Below are positions 15,122 to 23,776 of a stretch of DNA of 35,689 nucleotides, in pieces. The position numbers and the translations under genes were made by a program. This DNA comes from Pseudomonadota bacterium (lineage in GTDB: Bacteria; Tectomicrobia; Entotheonellia; Entotheonellales; Entotheonellaceae): the NCBI GenBank assembly GCA_005777235.1, contig SXND01000237.1:1-35689 (forward strand). The letters run 5' to 3'. Position 1 is the first letter of the stretch. Each line of letters opens with the position of its first letter. The notes below the pieces were generated by a model. That model was not told the DNA's origin, searched no databases, and worked only from the letters and a program-made list of their open reading frames with translations.

Positions 15122-16480
15122 CTAACTTGAGGCAGCCCCCCCGCGACCCATGGAGCCCGAACGTCCACCTAACCCGGTCACGCGTCCACCGCTGGTGCGG
15201 AAGGTCGTGCGGCCAAAGCCAGAGGGTCTGGCCTTGCCCACCCCGGCCTGCCCACCCACTTTGGTGCCGCTAAACAGCGTTGGGCGGGCGCGCGGCTCGT
15301 AGCTTGGCGCGGACGTACTGGGTGGGCGCACATCGCCCAGCGTCGTACTGCGCCAGCCACCGCCCCCACCGCCCTGCGCGGGCCCCCCACCAGACGGCGG
15401 ATAGCCGGGAGAAGGATACCCCACAGGTGGTGGGTAATACAGGGTGGGACGTGGCGCCAGGAAGGAGTACAGCAGGAGAAATCCCAGATGCGACTCCATG
15501 CCACCGCCGTAAAAGTAGCGTGTTTCCGTGCTGCGCTGGGTCGTGCCGTCGGGCGCCTTTTTCGTGACTTCCTGGGACACCTTCTGCAAGTCCTGTAGCG
15601 GAAAGAGCACGACTTTGAGCTTGGCGTCCTTGTAGGCGACGAACTCATCGTTGAGGTCGTCACTTTCTTCCTGTTGCGCCCGTGTCGGCACAATGTACAT
15701 GATATTTTTCACACCGCGTTGCTGTAAAGACGCCGCCGAGGGCAGCGTCGCCACGTAGCGATTGTCAAATTGGTCATCGGCGTCGGTGTAGGCGGTTAAA
15801 CGCCGACTGTCTAAGAGCAGCACGGCGGGAGCGGACTCGGGGAGTTGCTCTTTCTGCTTCTGCACTAGGGCGGCGTAGTACAGCAGCGCCGCCAGGGTGT
15901 CATGGCTGCGCACCACCCCTTGTGGATGCGGCCAGTTTTCAAAGCTCGGTAAGATGTCTGCCCATCCGGCCATGGCCGCACCAAAGGCAACCGCGTCCGG
16001 GCCGGGCAGGTCAACCAGAAAAAAGGTCTCGGCGCCTTTATCCACCTGACTGAGCAGATCCCGGCGCATGGTCTCGCCACGGGCAAAGGCTTCACGCATA
16101 CCGGCAGTGACGATGAGGCGCATTTGCGTACGTAGGGATTCGTCCTTCAAGGCTTGCAGCACCGTCGGCGTATAAAAACTCTGCCAGGCCGTCGTGCGCG
16201 GTTGCCAGGCGGCAATCACCCGCGTGGGGTCGGTATAGGCCCGCCACTCCTTCGAGCCGCTGGCATCTTCGTCGGTGGTATTGGTGAAAAAGATGCGCTG
16301 ATCTTTGGCCCCGACGTTCCATCCCTGCTCCTGCTGCAACTTGAGGGAATCGGCAGCCTGTTCTTTCTCAGACTTACAGCCACTCAGGGTTAACAGCGCG
16401 GTAAAGGCCACAGTCCCTTTGTGAAAGGCACGACGATCTATGGCCTGCCACCAGTCACGGGTTCGTGCCGACGGTGTCAT
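15122..16480 (-). CDS. Tat-type lipoprotein with Gly/Pro/Ser-rich C-terminus
   Basis: 452 residues. The N-terminus has a twin-arginine-like motif (RRAFHKG), a hydrophobic stretch and a lipobox LSGC, so it should be exported folded and lipid-anchored. The middle (about 40-330) is a globular domain I do not recognise; it has YGGGMESHLGFLLLYSF. The tail (about 340-452) is low-complexity, rich in Gly, Pro, Ser, Thr and Arg, suggestive of a surface or wall-contact segment. ATG 16480 was preferred over TTG 16486. It starts 19 bases after the ATP-grasp gene in the same operon. Confidence 0.7.
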   Translation of the reverse strand: MTPSARTRDWWQAIDRRAFHKGTVAFTALLTLSGCKSEKEQAADSLKLQQEQGWNVGAKDQRIFFTNTTDEDASGSKEWRAYTDPTRVIAAWQPRTTAWQSFYTPTVLQALKDESLRTQMRLIVTAGMREAFARGETMRRDLLSQVDKGAETFFLVDLPGPDAVAFGAAMAGWADILPSFENWPHPQGVVRSHDTLAALLYYAALVQKQKEQLPESAPAVLLLDSRRLTAYTDADDQFDNRYVATLPSAASLQQRGVKNIMYIVPTRAQQEESDDLNDEFVAYKDAKLKVVLFPLQDLQKVSQEVTKKAPDGTTQRSTETRYFYGGGMESHLGFLLLYSFLAPRPTLYYPPPVGYPSPGYPPSGGGPAQGGGGGGWRSTTLGDVRPPSTSAPSYEPRARPTLFSGTKVGGQAGVGKARPSGFGRTTFRTSGGRVTGLGGRSGSMGRGGAASS

Positions 16481-16499
16481 ACGCAACTCACTTCTTTGC

Positions 16500-17744
16500 T
16501 TACAGCGTGATAAACGTCGGGGCGGTCATGGCGGTCGCATCCGTTGCCGCCGGAGCCAGACGTGCAAAAAAACCGGCGCTCTTGCCACCCACCAGATAGA
16601 CACCATAGTTACACAGCGCGCCCTGGGGGTCAGGGAGCACGTCAAAAAAACGTTGACACACCCACAACGCCGGCAGCGCCTTGGTCACCGTCTCGTCCCA
16701 CAGCGCCGCGCTGACAAACGGCCCACAGATGGTTTCGGCGCCCTCACAGCCGTAGACCGACTTCAGCACCCACATCTGCTGCTGTTCCAGGAGGGTCGCC
16801 CGGGGTACCTGCGTCATACGGTAGGTCTCTGGAATATACCTCCTGATCCAGCGTTGTGCCAATGGCGAGAAGCGCTGTTGCTCTTCCCACATGAACGCCA
16901 AGCTCAATTTGTTCTGGCTCAGGACGGTGCCAAAGGGATTGACCACGGTCACACGTCCCGCATATTCGGCCTCTAACAGACGTTGTAGTTGTGGGGCTAA
17001 GGGCTCAGCATCGGGGTAGGGCGCAGCATCAGACCACACCACCTGGCGTTCACCCCACCAGTCGGTTTTATAATGCCGGATGATCAGCTCGACCGGCACG
17101 CCGAACATGCCCACCCCGCCGTCACAGGCGTGCAGGTTATAGGGCGAGCCCAGAATGACCCGGCAGCCACGGGCTTCAAGCCACATGCGGTAGAGTGCCA
17201 CCATGGAGAGATCATCCGTCAACTCCGTCGGATACACCATGCCAACGGTCCGCGGCGCCTCGCCGCCATGGGAGGCCACCAGCATACGCCAGAACGCCTG
17301 CGGAAAGCGCCGATTGGGGTCATGCACGGCGGTGTGGTACGGGAACAGCAGTTGATTGAGGATGAAGGCCTCGGCTTCACCACTCGGAGTATCACTATTG
17401 ACCTCACAGCAGCGCACGCGACCATCACGACAGACAAACAGGTCAGCGCGGGCGATCCCATGCCAACGGCCTTGGGCTGCAAACCACATGAGCTTTTGGT
17501 AGGGGGTGAGCCCAAAGTATTTATCCAACCAGTTTGGATAGTTCCATACTACGCTCATGAACTCCTGATACACCGCCCCAATACGTTCAGCGGCACGGCG
17601 TAAGGCCCTGGCCTGCGCCTGTGAGAGGATGAGACCCTGCAGGCGGAAGCGTGGCTGTCCGTCACACCACGCATCGTCGAGGATACCGGTGTTATACAGG
17701 GAACGGGCGAAGTCCGCATAGGGAGGCAAAGTTCCAGATGCCAC
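16500..17744 (-). CDS. Glutathionylspermidine synthase-like ATP-grasp enzyme
   Basis: A 414-residue ATP-grasp ligase of the GSP_synth (YgiC/YjfC-like) family, predicted to form an amide bond between a carboxylate and an amine. Family signatures are ARADLFVCRDGRVRCCEVNSDTPSGEAEA-like (residues about 98-126), NPFGTVLSQNKLSLAFMWE and LKSVYGCEGAETICG. It lacks the amidase half of E. coli Gsp, as YgiC/YjfC do. The true substrate of these stand-alone enzymes is unknown. The likely start is GTG 17744, 3 bases after the DUF350 stop, so translation is probably coupled. The neighbourhood with DUF350 recurs in bacteria and points to an envelope function. Confidence 0.85.
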   Translation of the reverse strand: MASGTLPPYADFARSLYNTGILDDAWCDGQPRFRLQGLILSQAQARALRRAAERIGAVYQEFMSVVWNYPNWLDKYFGLTPYQKLMWFAAQGRWHGIARADLFVCRDGRVRCCEVNSDTPSGEAEAFILNQLLFPYHTAVHDPNRRFPQAFWRMLVASHGGEAPRTVGMVYPTELTDDLSMVALYRMWLEARGCRVILGSPYNLHACDGGVGMFGVPVELIIRHYKTDWWGERQVVWSDAAPYPDAEPLAPQLQRLLEAEYAGRVTVVNPFGTVLSQNKLSLAFMWEEQQRFSPLAQRWIRRYIPETYRMTQVPRATLLEQQQMWVLKSVYGCEGAETICGPFVSAALWDETVTKALPALWVCQRFFDVLPDPQGALCNYGVYLVGGKSAGFFARLAPAATDATAMTAPTFITL

Positions 17745-17747
17745 AGC

Positions 17748-18587
17748 TCACACAATGTTGGTGATAAACAGGGCGGCAGTAATATACGCCGTGGCTTCCA
17801 ATAACCCCACCGCGACGTTTTTATCCTGGGCGATTTCATGATCAAGCAGTGTGGCGCGCCAGTGCATGGGGCCCCCGAGCACGATCCACTGCAGCAAGAT
17901 CTGACGCACCGGATACAGCACCAGCACCAAGAAAAGAGCCAGCAAAAAACCGCTCAACGAGGGCCAGAGTCCGGTATAGTCCCCGGACACGGCCCGCCGC
18001 ACAATGAGCCCGACGGCGATTAACACGCCCGCAAACGCCAAGGCCGCGGCGACATTGCCCGCGGCAATTTCTTGCACATCGTCGTAGCTCGTCAGCCAAC
18101 GAAAGCCGTAGGTGATCCCCATCAACGCCACTTGCCCAAGTAGGAAGAACAGGAGGAGAATCCAGAAGCCCCCGCCTTCACCACTGAGCATACCGCTGTA
18201 GGTCAGACTTGTGGCAATATACACCCCCGCCACGACAATGGCCGCCGCCACATTGCCGGCCACCAGTGGCTCTTGCACGGCGGTGCCAAGGCACACCCGA
18301 CACGTCCCCAAGGCCACCAGGGTCAGGAGGATAATGCCCACGGCACCGTACAGGAGCACCCCCAGGATGTCCGGGATCAACTCATAGCTCAGATGGCCCA
18401 ATAACACGGTGATGGTCCAGAACACGCCAAACATATACCCGGCCAGGGCAATCCCCATGGCCGGATTATCCGACTCGGTGAGCAGGATCCGCAACGGCTG
18501 CCCATACAACCACTCTTGCACCCAGCGTGCGAGCCATAGCAATAACACAGCAGCCAGGATAACGAAGACTTCTTCGAGAAGACTCAC
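17748..18587 (-). CDS. DUF350 family integral membrane protein
   Basis: A 279-residue inner-membrane protein with about eight hydrophobic helices arranged as two or more DUF350-type repeats. The hallmark is NPAMGIALAGYMFGVFW; a related GNVAAAIVVAGVYIA and GNVAAALAFAGVLIA follow in later repeats. DUF350 proteins are often encoded with glutathionylspermidine-synthase-like enzymes and PspA-type proteins. The GTG at 18587 has AAGGA 7 bases upstream; GTG 18593 is too close to it. It is the first gene of the four-gene operon behind the promoter at 18673-18701. Confidence 0.85.
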   Translation of the reverse strand: MSLLEEVFVILAAVLLLWLARWVQEWLYGQPLRILLTESDNPAMGIALAGYMFGVFWTITVLLGHLSYELIPDILGVLLYGAVGIILLTLVALGTCRVCLGTAVQEPLVAGNVAAAIVVAGVYIATSLTYSGMLSGEGGGFWILLLFFLLGQVALMGITYGFRWLTSYDDVQEIAAGNVAAALAFAGVLIAVGLIVRRAVSGDYTGLWPSLSGFLLALFLVLVLYPVRQILLQWIVLGGPMHWRATLLDHEIAQDKNVAVGLLEATAYITAALFITNIV

Positions 18588-18672
18588 GATCACTTCCTTT
18601 GGCGCAGTCCCGCAGACACGGCGCAGAGATCATCCGCCACCATTTGTGATGGATGCTACACTGATAGCCGAT

Positions 18673-18701
18673 ATTCTAGGCGGTCAGGCGAGGCCCGTCA
18701 A
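18673..18701 (-). promoter_or_regulatory. Sigma70 promoter for the DUF350 operon
   Basis: Read on the minus strand: TTGACG (18701-18696), 17-base spacer, TAGAAT (18678-18673). It is 86 bases upstream of GTG 18587 and is the only good promoter seen ahead of the four genes. Confidence 0.7.
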
Positions 18702-18845
18702 CCGGGTGGGCCGTGAGGCGGGGGCGGGGCACAGCGCCGACAGCGCCGGAGCAGGGACGCGCTTGCTCTGGACGTGGTGACAGGCGATTATAGGTAGAAT
18801 GGGCCGACGCTGGCGGCATGCGCCTAGCAGGCAGAAGGAGAGGCG

Positions 18846-19091
18846 GTGGCAATCGTCTATGTGATTCAAGTCATGGCACATCATGGCTACGGTTTGGAAG
18901 GCTGGCGCACCGTGCGCAACAGTGCTGGGGAGCCGTATCGCTTTACGACACAGGCTGCGGCGCAGGCGGCCCTGCGGCGCTATTTTCGCAATCTGCGCGA
19001 GGGACTCAATGTGCGCATCCATAGCCTTGAGGCTGGGGACGTCCACCCTCTGATGCCTATGATACGAACGGAGCCCCCATCTTGTAGCTAG
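18846..19091 (+). CDS. Small hypothetical protein
   Basis: An 81-residue product from a GTG start with AAGGAG 5-6 bases upstream. The middle part (EPYRFTTQAAAQAALRRYFRNL) reads like a small alpha/beta domain, perhaps one that wraps a displayed residue set such as 'parameter' proteins seen in environmental genomes. I do not recognise the family. It ends 12 bases from the convergent CoxG-like gene. Coding is supported by the ribosome binding site and composition only. Confidence 0.6.
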   Translation: MAIVYVIQVMAHHGYGLEGWRTVRNSAGEPYRFTTQAAAQAALRRYFRNLREGLNVRIHSLEAGDVHPLMPMIRTEPPSCS

Positions 19092-19103
19092 AACGGGGGT
19101 GCA

Positions 19104-19553
19104 TTACGGCAGCAGCTGCTGACCAATCTGGACAGCGAACTCTTGCAACAGAGCATCGGCCTTCTTGCGAATCACCGGCTGGCCAAACTCCCCAATCTTG
19201 CCCAGCAAGTGCGCTTCGAGGGTCACCAGCATCTCCGTCTCGGTCGGACTCTTCTCACGCAGATCCATCTGTAAGTGCGCCCGCACCCCGCCACCCAGCC
19301 GCCGATCCTTGGCTTCCGCCCGCATGGCCCCGTGCCACTGTTCGCGGTCGCGGGCTTCGACGTGCAGCGTGCCCTGCAGGGAGAGGGAAATAGGGCCCAC
19401 CCGGATGCGCAACGTGCCTTCGTACGTGTCCTCATCCAGCTGGGTCATGGCCTCAACACCCGTCAAACAGCGGGCGACATTCTCCGCCTGCTGCAAGAAA
19501 TCCCACACCACGTCGCGTCGTGCCGCAATCGTGCAGGTTTGGGTGAACGTCAT
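19104..19553 (-). CDS. CoxG-like SRPBCC family protein
   Basis: A 149-residue START/SRPBCC-fold protein resembling CoxG (carbon monoxide dehydrogenase subunit G). Typical signs are RRDVVWDFLQQAENVARCLTG at the N-terminus and LLGKIGEFGQPVIRKKADAL near the C-terminus. CoxG proteins bind membrane or cofactors and are often found far from cox genes; none is seen here. ATG 19553 follows GGAGG. A longer in-frame start to 19736 would overlap the TRAP permease gene and is unlikely. Confidence 0.85.
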   Translation of the reverse strand: MTFTQTCTIAARRDVVWDFLQQAENVARCLTGVEAMTQLDEDTYEGTLRIRVGPISLSLQGTLHVEARDREQWHGAMRAEAKDRRLGGGVRAHLQMDLREKSPTETEMLVTLEAHLLGKIGEFGQPVIRKKADALLQEFAVQIGQQLLP

Positions 19554-19687
19554 GGGTGGACCTCCAGAGCTGCGCTCACGCTGGTGAGCGAATAGTGTGG
19601 AACATCGGGGCGCAGTATACACGCTGGGATGGGAGGGGACAAGCGTTGGCCCGCGCTGGCGTGTCGCCATCTGCCCACGACTACGGC

Positions 19688-21013
19688 TCACTCCCCGTAC
19701 AGATAGCGCGGCAACCAGAGCGTGAGGTCCGGCCACAGCCAGGTGAGGAGTAAGGTAACGATCTGGATGGCTAGGAACGGATACATGCCACGATAGATCT
19801 GATTCAGCGTCACATGCGGGGGTGCAATGCCCTTGAGGTAAAAGGCAGCCATGGCTACCGGCGGCGACAGGAAGGACGTCTGGAGATTCACCGCCACCAT
19901 GACGCCAAAGAGAATCGGGTTAATCTCAAAGGTTTTGAGCAGCGGCAAAAAGATCGGGATAAAGATGACAATAATTTCCGTCCACTCCAGGGGCCAGCCC
20001 AGGAGAAAGATGATCAGCATGGCCATCCACAAAAAGCCCGTACTGCCCAGACCCATGCCGAGAACCCACTGTTCGAGCTGGGCCTGCGCCCCGAGGCGGG
20101 CGAACACCGCCGCGAAGAGACTAGCGCCTACAAAGAGCCAGCACACCATGGCGGTGGTGCGTCCGGTCAGGCGCACGGACTCAGAGATCATCTGCCAGTT
20201 GAGCTTGCCATAGCCTGCCGCAATCACAAAGGCCATCAAGGCCCCCAGGGCCGCCGCCTCGGTGGCTGTGGTCAACCCCGCAATGATGATCCACAACACC
20301 GCTACCGTCAGAATGCCAATAGGCACGGAGGACACCATGACTTCCCAGAGAATCGTGCGCCAGGGCAGGGTGCGCTCCTCTTTCGGCAACGGCGGTCCGA
20401 GAGACGGTTTGATCAGACAGGCCACGAAGATATACAGCAGGAATAGCGCCGACATGAGGAAGCCTGGCCCAAACGCGCCCGCATAGACTTTGACAATCGA
20501 CACGCCCGCCGTCGCGGCATAGACGATGAGCATCACGCTGGGCGGGATCAGAATGCCCAGGGTGCCGGTCGCGGTGATGGTGCCGGCCGCCAGCTCTACG
20601 GAATACTTGGCGCGCAGCATCGGCGGCAGCGCCAGCACGCCCATCATGGTGACGCCCGCTCCGACAATACCGCTGGCAATGCCGAACACCGTCCCGACCA
20701 CCATGGTAGTGAGGGCGATGGCGCCGGGCAGGGGACCGAACAGGAGTCGGTAGCTATGAAACATGCGGTCCATAATGCCGGCCCGCTCCATGACATAGCC
20801 CATCAGCATAAACAATGGCACTGCCTGCAGGACGTCATTCGACATGGTGGCGTAGGTACGTTGCACCATGAGATCGAAGACGGTCCAGCCCATAGACGGC
20901 AAACCAAATAAGACGCCGAGTGCCATGAGCGTAAAGGCGATCGGAAAACCAATAAAAATCGCCAGGATCATGACAAAGAGCATGATAATGCCGAGCACAG
21001 GTTCAGAGATCAT
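19688..21013 (-). CDS. dctM: TRAP transporter large permease (DctM)
   Basis: A 441-residue, roughly 12-helix inner-membrane permease of the TRAP family that moves an organic acid with sodium. Typical motifs are IFIGFPIAFTLMALGVLFGLP, GAGVTMMGVLALPPMLRAKYS and GTLGILIPPSVMLIVYAA. Length is standard. It starts 2 bases after the DctQ stop (TAACGATG), so translation is coupled. The substrate is set by the binding protein and cannot be told from the permease. Confidence 0.93.
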   Translation of the reverse strand: MISEPVLGIIMLFVMILAIFIGFPIAFTLMALGVLFGLPSMGWTVFDLMVQRTYATMSNDVLQAVPLFMLMGYVMERAGIMDRMFHSYRLLFGPLPGAIALTTMVVGTVFGIASGIVGAGVTMMGVLALPPMLRAKYSVELAAGTITATGTLGILIPPSVMLIVYAATAGVSIVKVYAGAFGPGFLMSALFLLYIFVACLIKPSLGPPLPKEERTLPWRTILWEVMVSSVPIGILTVAVLWIIIAGLTTATEAAALGALMAFVIAAGYGKLNWQMISESVRLTGRTTAMVCWLFVGASLFAAVFARLGAQAQLEQWVLGMGLGSTGFLWMAMLIIFLLGWPLEWTEIIVIFIPIFLPLLKTFEINPILFGVMVAVNLQTSFLSPPVAMAAFYLKGIAPPHVTLNQIYRGMYPFLAIQIVTLLLTWLWPDLTLWLPRYLYGE

Positions 21014-21015
21014 CG

Positions 21016-21552
21016 TTACGGCTGCTCCTGCACGTCAGAGAACCGCTCGGGCCAGTGACCCGTGCGGATGGCCACCAGGCACCGCAAGACTTCGGCAATA
21101 CCCTGTACGCCAATACACAACCCGGCCACAGGAATGACGGTTTTGAAGGGATAGATAAACGGACCACTGGGGGAGGTAGGCGAGCGTTCGTGAAAGCGCC
21201 AGGACATCTCGGCAAAGTAATAGCCCGCCAGGATCAAGGCCAGGATACCAGGGAAGAAAAAGACGAACCACAGGCACAGGTCCAGGATGCCCTGCTGCCG
21301 CACGGAGAGTAAGCGGTAGATCATGTCGCTGCGCACGTGGTTATTCTGCGCCAGAGTGTACGCCCCGCACAGCATAAAGCAGGTACCGTAGAGCATAATG
21401 GCGTAATCAAAGGCCCATGCCGTGGGGGCAGCGAAGAAGTAGCGCAAGAACACGTCGTAGGTGATCACGAACATTAAGACAATATACAGCCATGAGATGG
21501 GAATCCCGAGCCAGGTGCTCAGGGTGTCAATAGCCCGAATGGCTTTCTCCAC
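21016..21552 (-). CDS. dctQ: TRAP transporter small permease (DctQ)
   Basis: A 178-residue, four-helix small permease. Helices are seen at WLYIVLMFVITYDVFLRYFF, YAIMLYGTCFMLCGAYTLA, LDLCLWFVFFFPGILALILA and VIPVAGLCIGVQGIAEV. The motif NNHVRSDM is typical of the family. GTG 21552 has AAGGAG 10 bases upstream; a longer in-frame extension to 21756 overlaps dctP and looks non-coding in composition. Confidence 0.88.
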   Translation of the reverse strand: MEKAIRAIDTLSTWLGIPISWLYIVLMFVITYDVFLRYFFAAPTAWAFDYAIMLYGTCFMLCGAYTLAQNNHVRSDMIYRLLSVRQQGILDLCLWFVFFFPGILALILAGYYFAEMSWRFHERSPTSPSGPFIYPFKTVIPVAGLCIGVQGIAEVLRCLVAIRTGHWPERFSDVQEQP

Positions 21553-21671
21553 AGGGATGGCTCTCCTTAGGGGCCGCACTCCTGAGAGCACGGGCATCCC
21601 GCCCGCTCCGCCAGCGGCCAAGACGGCCGCGCTTCCAGGCAGACCGCTCTCACCATAGCTCGGTGCAAGCC

Positions 21672-22817
21672 CTAACCTTGTTTGAAGAAGTGCGCATACG
21701 CCGGTGCCGGGTCCACCATAATCTCCTGATGCCAGATACCCACACGCTTGGCCCACGTCTTCTGTGACTCCATCACCTTGCTAAAGAAGGGGTTATCCTT
21801 CGCCTTTTCTACCAGCAAGCCATCCCAGGCTTTGAGCTGGGCGTCGAGCACCTCTTTGGGGGTTTTCACGACCTTGACGTTGTGCTTGGTTTTGAGTTCG
21901 GCCAGATCGCGTGAATTCCAGTCTTGGAATTTCCAGGTCATGTCGGCGGATTGCGCCATAATCGCGTAGCGCAGAAGGGCTTTGACCTCAGCCGAGAGGC
22001 CCTCAAGTTTTTTCTTGTTGAACAGGATTTCCATGTATTCGTGGGACTGATGATGGCTTTGTACCATATAGATCTTGCTTACGTCCTGGAGTCCGAGGAT
22101 CATGTCGGAGGAGGGATTGTTCCACTCGGCTCCATCAATCACGCCACGATCCAGGGCCGGGACAATGTCCGAGCCTGGTAAGATGACCACCGAGGCGCCC
22201 ATGTGCTTGAACAGATCAGCGGAGAGCCCGACCGTGCGATACTTAATGCCCTTCAGGTCATCCGGTTTCTGAATCTCACCCTTCTTGAACCAGCCCAGTG
22301 GCTGCGTCGGCAGCGGGCCCAGGAAATAGGATTGCACATCAAGCTTCAGCTCTTTCTGCACCAGCTCGTCATAGAGCTGTTGCCCGCCGCCGTAGTGAAT
22401 CCAGCCCAGCATCTGCTCGGCATCGAGTCCCCACGAGGGGCCCGTGCCAAACAGGCTAAAGGCCACCTGCTTGCCAAACCAATAGGCCGGCACGCCGACG
22501 CCGCCGTCCAAGGTGCCGGTGTGAATCGCATCCAGAATCTGAAACGGCGGCACCACGGCGCCACCTGGCAAGAGGTCAATTTTGACGCGGCCGCCGGACA
22601 TCTCTTCGACTTTCTTCGTCCAATCGGCGGCAATGAGATGGATGGGTTCCTTGGGAGGAAAGCCGCTTTGAAATTTGAGCGTGATCGTGTCTTGGGCGGC
22701 GGCGCGCCGCGGCCAGAGCGCTGCCACGGCGGCCGCAGCGCCGGCCGCTACCCCTAAAAGACCGCGCCGTGAGACAGGGTGTGTCGTCGGTATCGTGGCG
22801 TGGGTTGTCGGTGCCAT
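21672..22817 (-). CDS. dctP: TRAP transporter periplasmic solute-binding protein (DctP, Tat signal)
   Basis: A 381-residue periplasmic receptor. The signal has a Tat motif SRRGLLG followed by an Ala-rich hydrophobic stretch ending AAAQD. The mature part has the DctP-type features HLIAADWTKKVEEMSGGRVK, a mid-region PLGWFKKGEIQKPDDLKG and DGAEWNNPSSD. This looks like the branch that includes 2-oxo-acid and monocarboxylate receptors, but the ligand is not proven. ATG 22817 has GGAAGG upstream. The operon order is P-Q-M on the minus strand. Confidence 0.92.
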   Translation of the reverse strand: MAPTTHATIPTTHPVSRRGLLGVAAGAAAAVAALWPRRAAAQDTITLKFQSGFPPKEPIHLIAADWTKKVEEMSGGRVKIDLLPGGAVVPPFQILDAIHTGTLDGGVGVPAYWFGKQVAFSLFGTGPSWGLDAEQMLGWIHYGGGQQLYDELVQKELKLDVQSYFLGPLPTQPLGWFKKGEIQKPDDLKGIKYRTVGLSADLFKHMGASVVILPGSDIVPALDRGVIDGAEWNNPSSDMILGLQDVSKIYMVQSHHQSHEYMEILFNKKKLEGLSAEVKALLRYAIMAQSADMTWKFQDWNSRDLAELKTKHNVKVVKTPKEVLDAQLKAWDGLLVEKAKDNPFFSKVMESQKTWAKRVGIWHQEIMVDPAPAYAHFFKQG

Positions 22818-22868
22818 CGGGCCCCCTTCCTGTGTGGGCAAACGTCTGTCCATATGGTAAAAGCCTAG

Positions 22869-22897
22869 AAAATAGAGAGTTGCGTGGGACTTTGCAA
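22869..22897 (-). promoter_or_regulatory. Candidate promoter for the TRAP operon
   Basis: On the minus strand: TTGCAA (22897-22892), 17-base spacer, TATTTT (22874-22869), about 52 bases before ATG 22817. The -10 box is moderate. Confidence 0.45.
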
Positions 22898-22996
22898 GGG
22901 GAGGCGCCATATCTGCCGCATGTCTTGTGGAGCGCTCGTGCCTCTCCGGCTGCTCGCGCGTGGCGGCCCCTGCATCATGCCGGCCTCCACGGCTTG

Positions 22997-23776
22997 TTAC
23001 GTTGGCAGGGGGAGATCGACCCTGAAGGTCTCTTGCAATTCCTGTACGGAAGGAAAATGAATCAGGACGGCGCGATGTGGCCCTTGAAACACAAAGAAGC
23101 TCCCTGCAGCCACCGCAGACGCCCCTGCAGCTATCGCCATACGCAAGTCCTGGAGCTTGCCGGCGCCACCACAGGCGACCACCGGAATATCCACCGCAGA
23201 CGCGACCTTGCTGATTAACGCGAGATCGTAGCCTTGCATGGTGCCATCTCTATTGATGGAATTGAGTAAGATCTCTCCTGCCCCCATTGCCTGCATCTTG
23301 CTGGCATACGCTGCCGGCTCCCATGGCGTCTTGTGCGTGCCGCAGTGCGAGAACATGCGATGGCGTCCGAACAGTTGTTGTTTGGCATCAATGGAAATGA
23401 CGATACTCTGACTGCCAAACTTCTCTGCCGCCTGTTGGACCAGTGCGGGGTTCTCCAGCGCGTGGCTATTCAGGACGATTTTTTCTATGCCGAGACTAAA
23501 AAGCTCTTGCATTTGCTGGATACTACTGATGCCACCACCATAAGCCAGAGGCATAAAACACTCGCTGCTGATTTCCGCCAGCGTTTTCACGTTGGGTCCG
23601 CGTTGCTCTCGCGTCGCAGTAATATCTAAAAATACCAGCTCGTCAACCTCTTTGTCATTGAAAATCCTCACGATATTGATGGGATCGCCTAAGTAAACGG
23701 GCTTCTTGAACCTCTCGGTTTTCACCAACCCTTGGGCGCGGAACAACAGGCAAGGAATCACACGAGGTAGTGGCAT
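22997..23776 (-). CDS. hisF: HisF2/AglZ-type cyclase-like subunit (sugar acetamidino modification)
   Basis: A 259-residue HisF-fold (TIM barrel) protein. True HisF starts with a catalytic Asp in IPCLDV; here the loop reads VIPCLLFRAQGLVKT, and the next stretch RFKKPVYLGDPINIVRIFN is the signature of the HisF2/WbuZ/AglZ branch rather than histidine synthesis. The second Asp is kept (ISIDAK). In that branch HisF2 passes ammonia from HisH-like glutaminase to an amidotransferase that makes acetamidino groups on surface sugars. ATG 23776 overlaps the hisH stop by one base, so the pair is coupled. Confidence 0.88.
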   Translation of the reverse strand: MPLPRVIPCLLFRAQGLVKTERFKKPVYLGDPINIVRIFNDKEVDELVFLDITATREQRGPNVKTLAEISSECFMPLAYGGGISSIQQMQELFSLGIEKIVLNSHALENPALVQQAAEKFGSQSIVISIDAKQQLFGRHRMFSHCGTHKTPWEPAAYASKMQAMGAGEILLNSINRDGTMQGYDLALISKVASAVDIPVVACGGAGKLQDLRMAIAAGASAVAAGSFFVFQGPHRAVLIHFPSVQELQETFRVDLPLPT

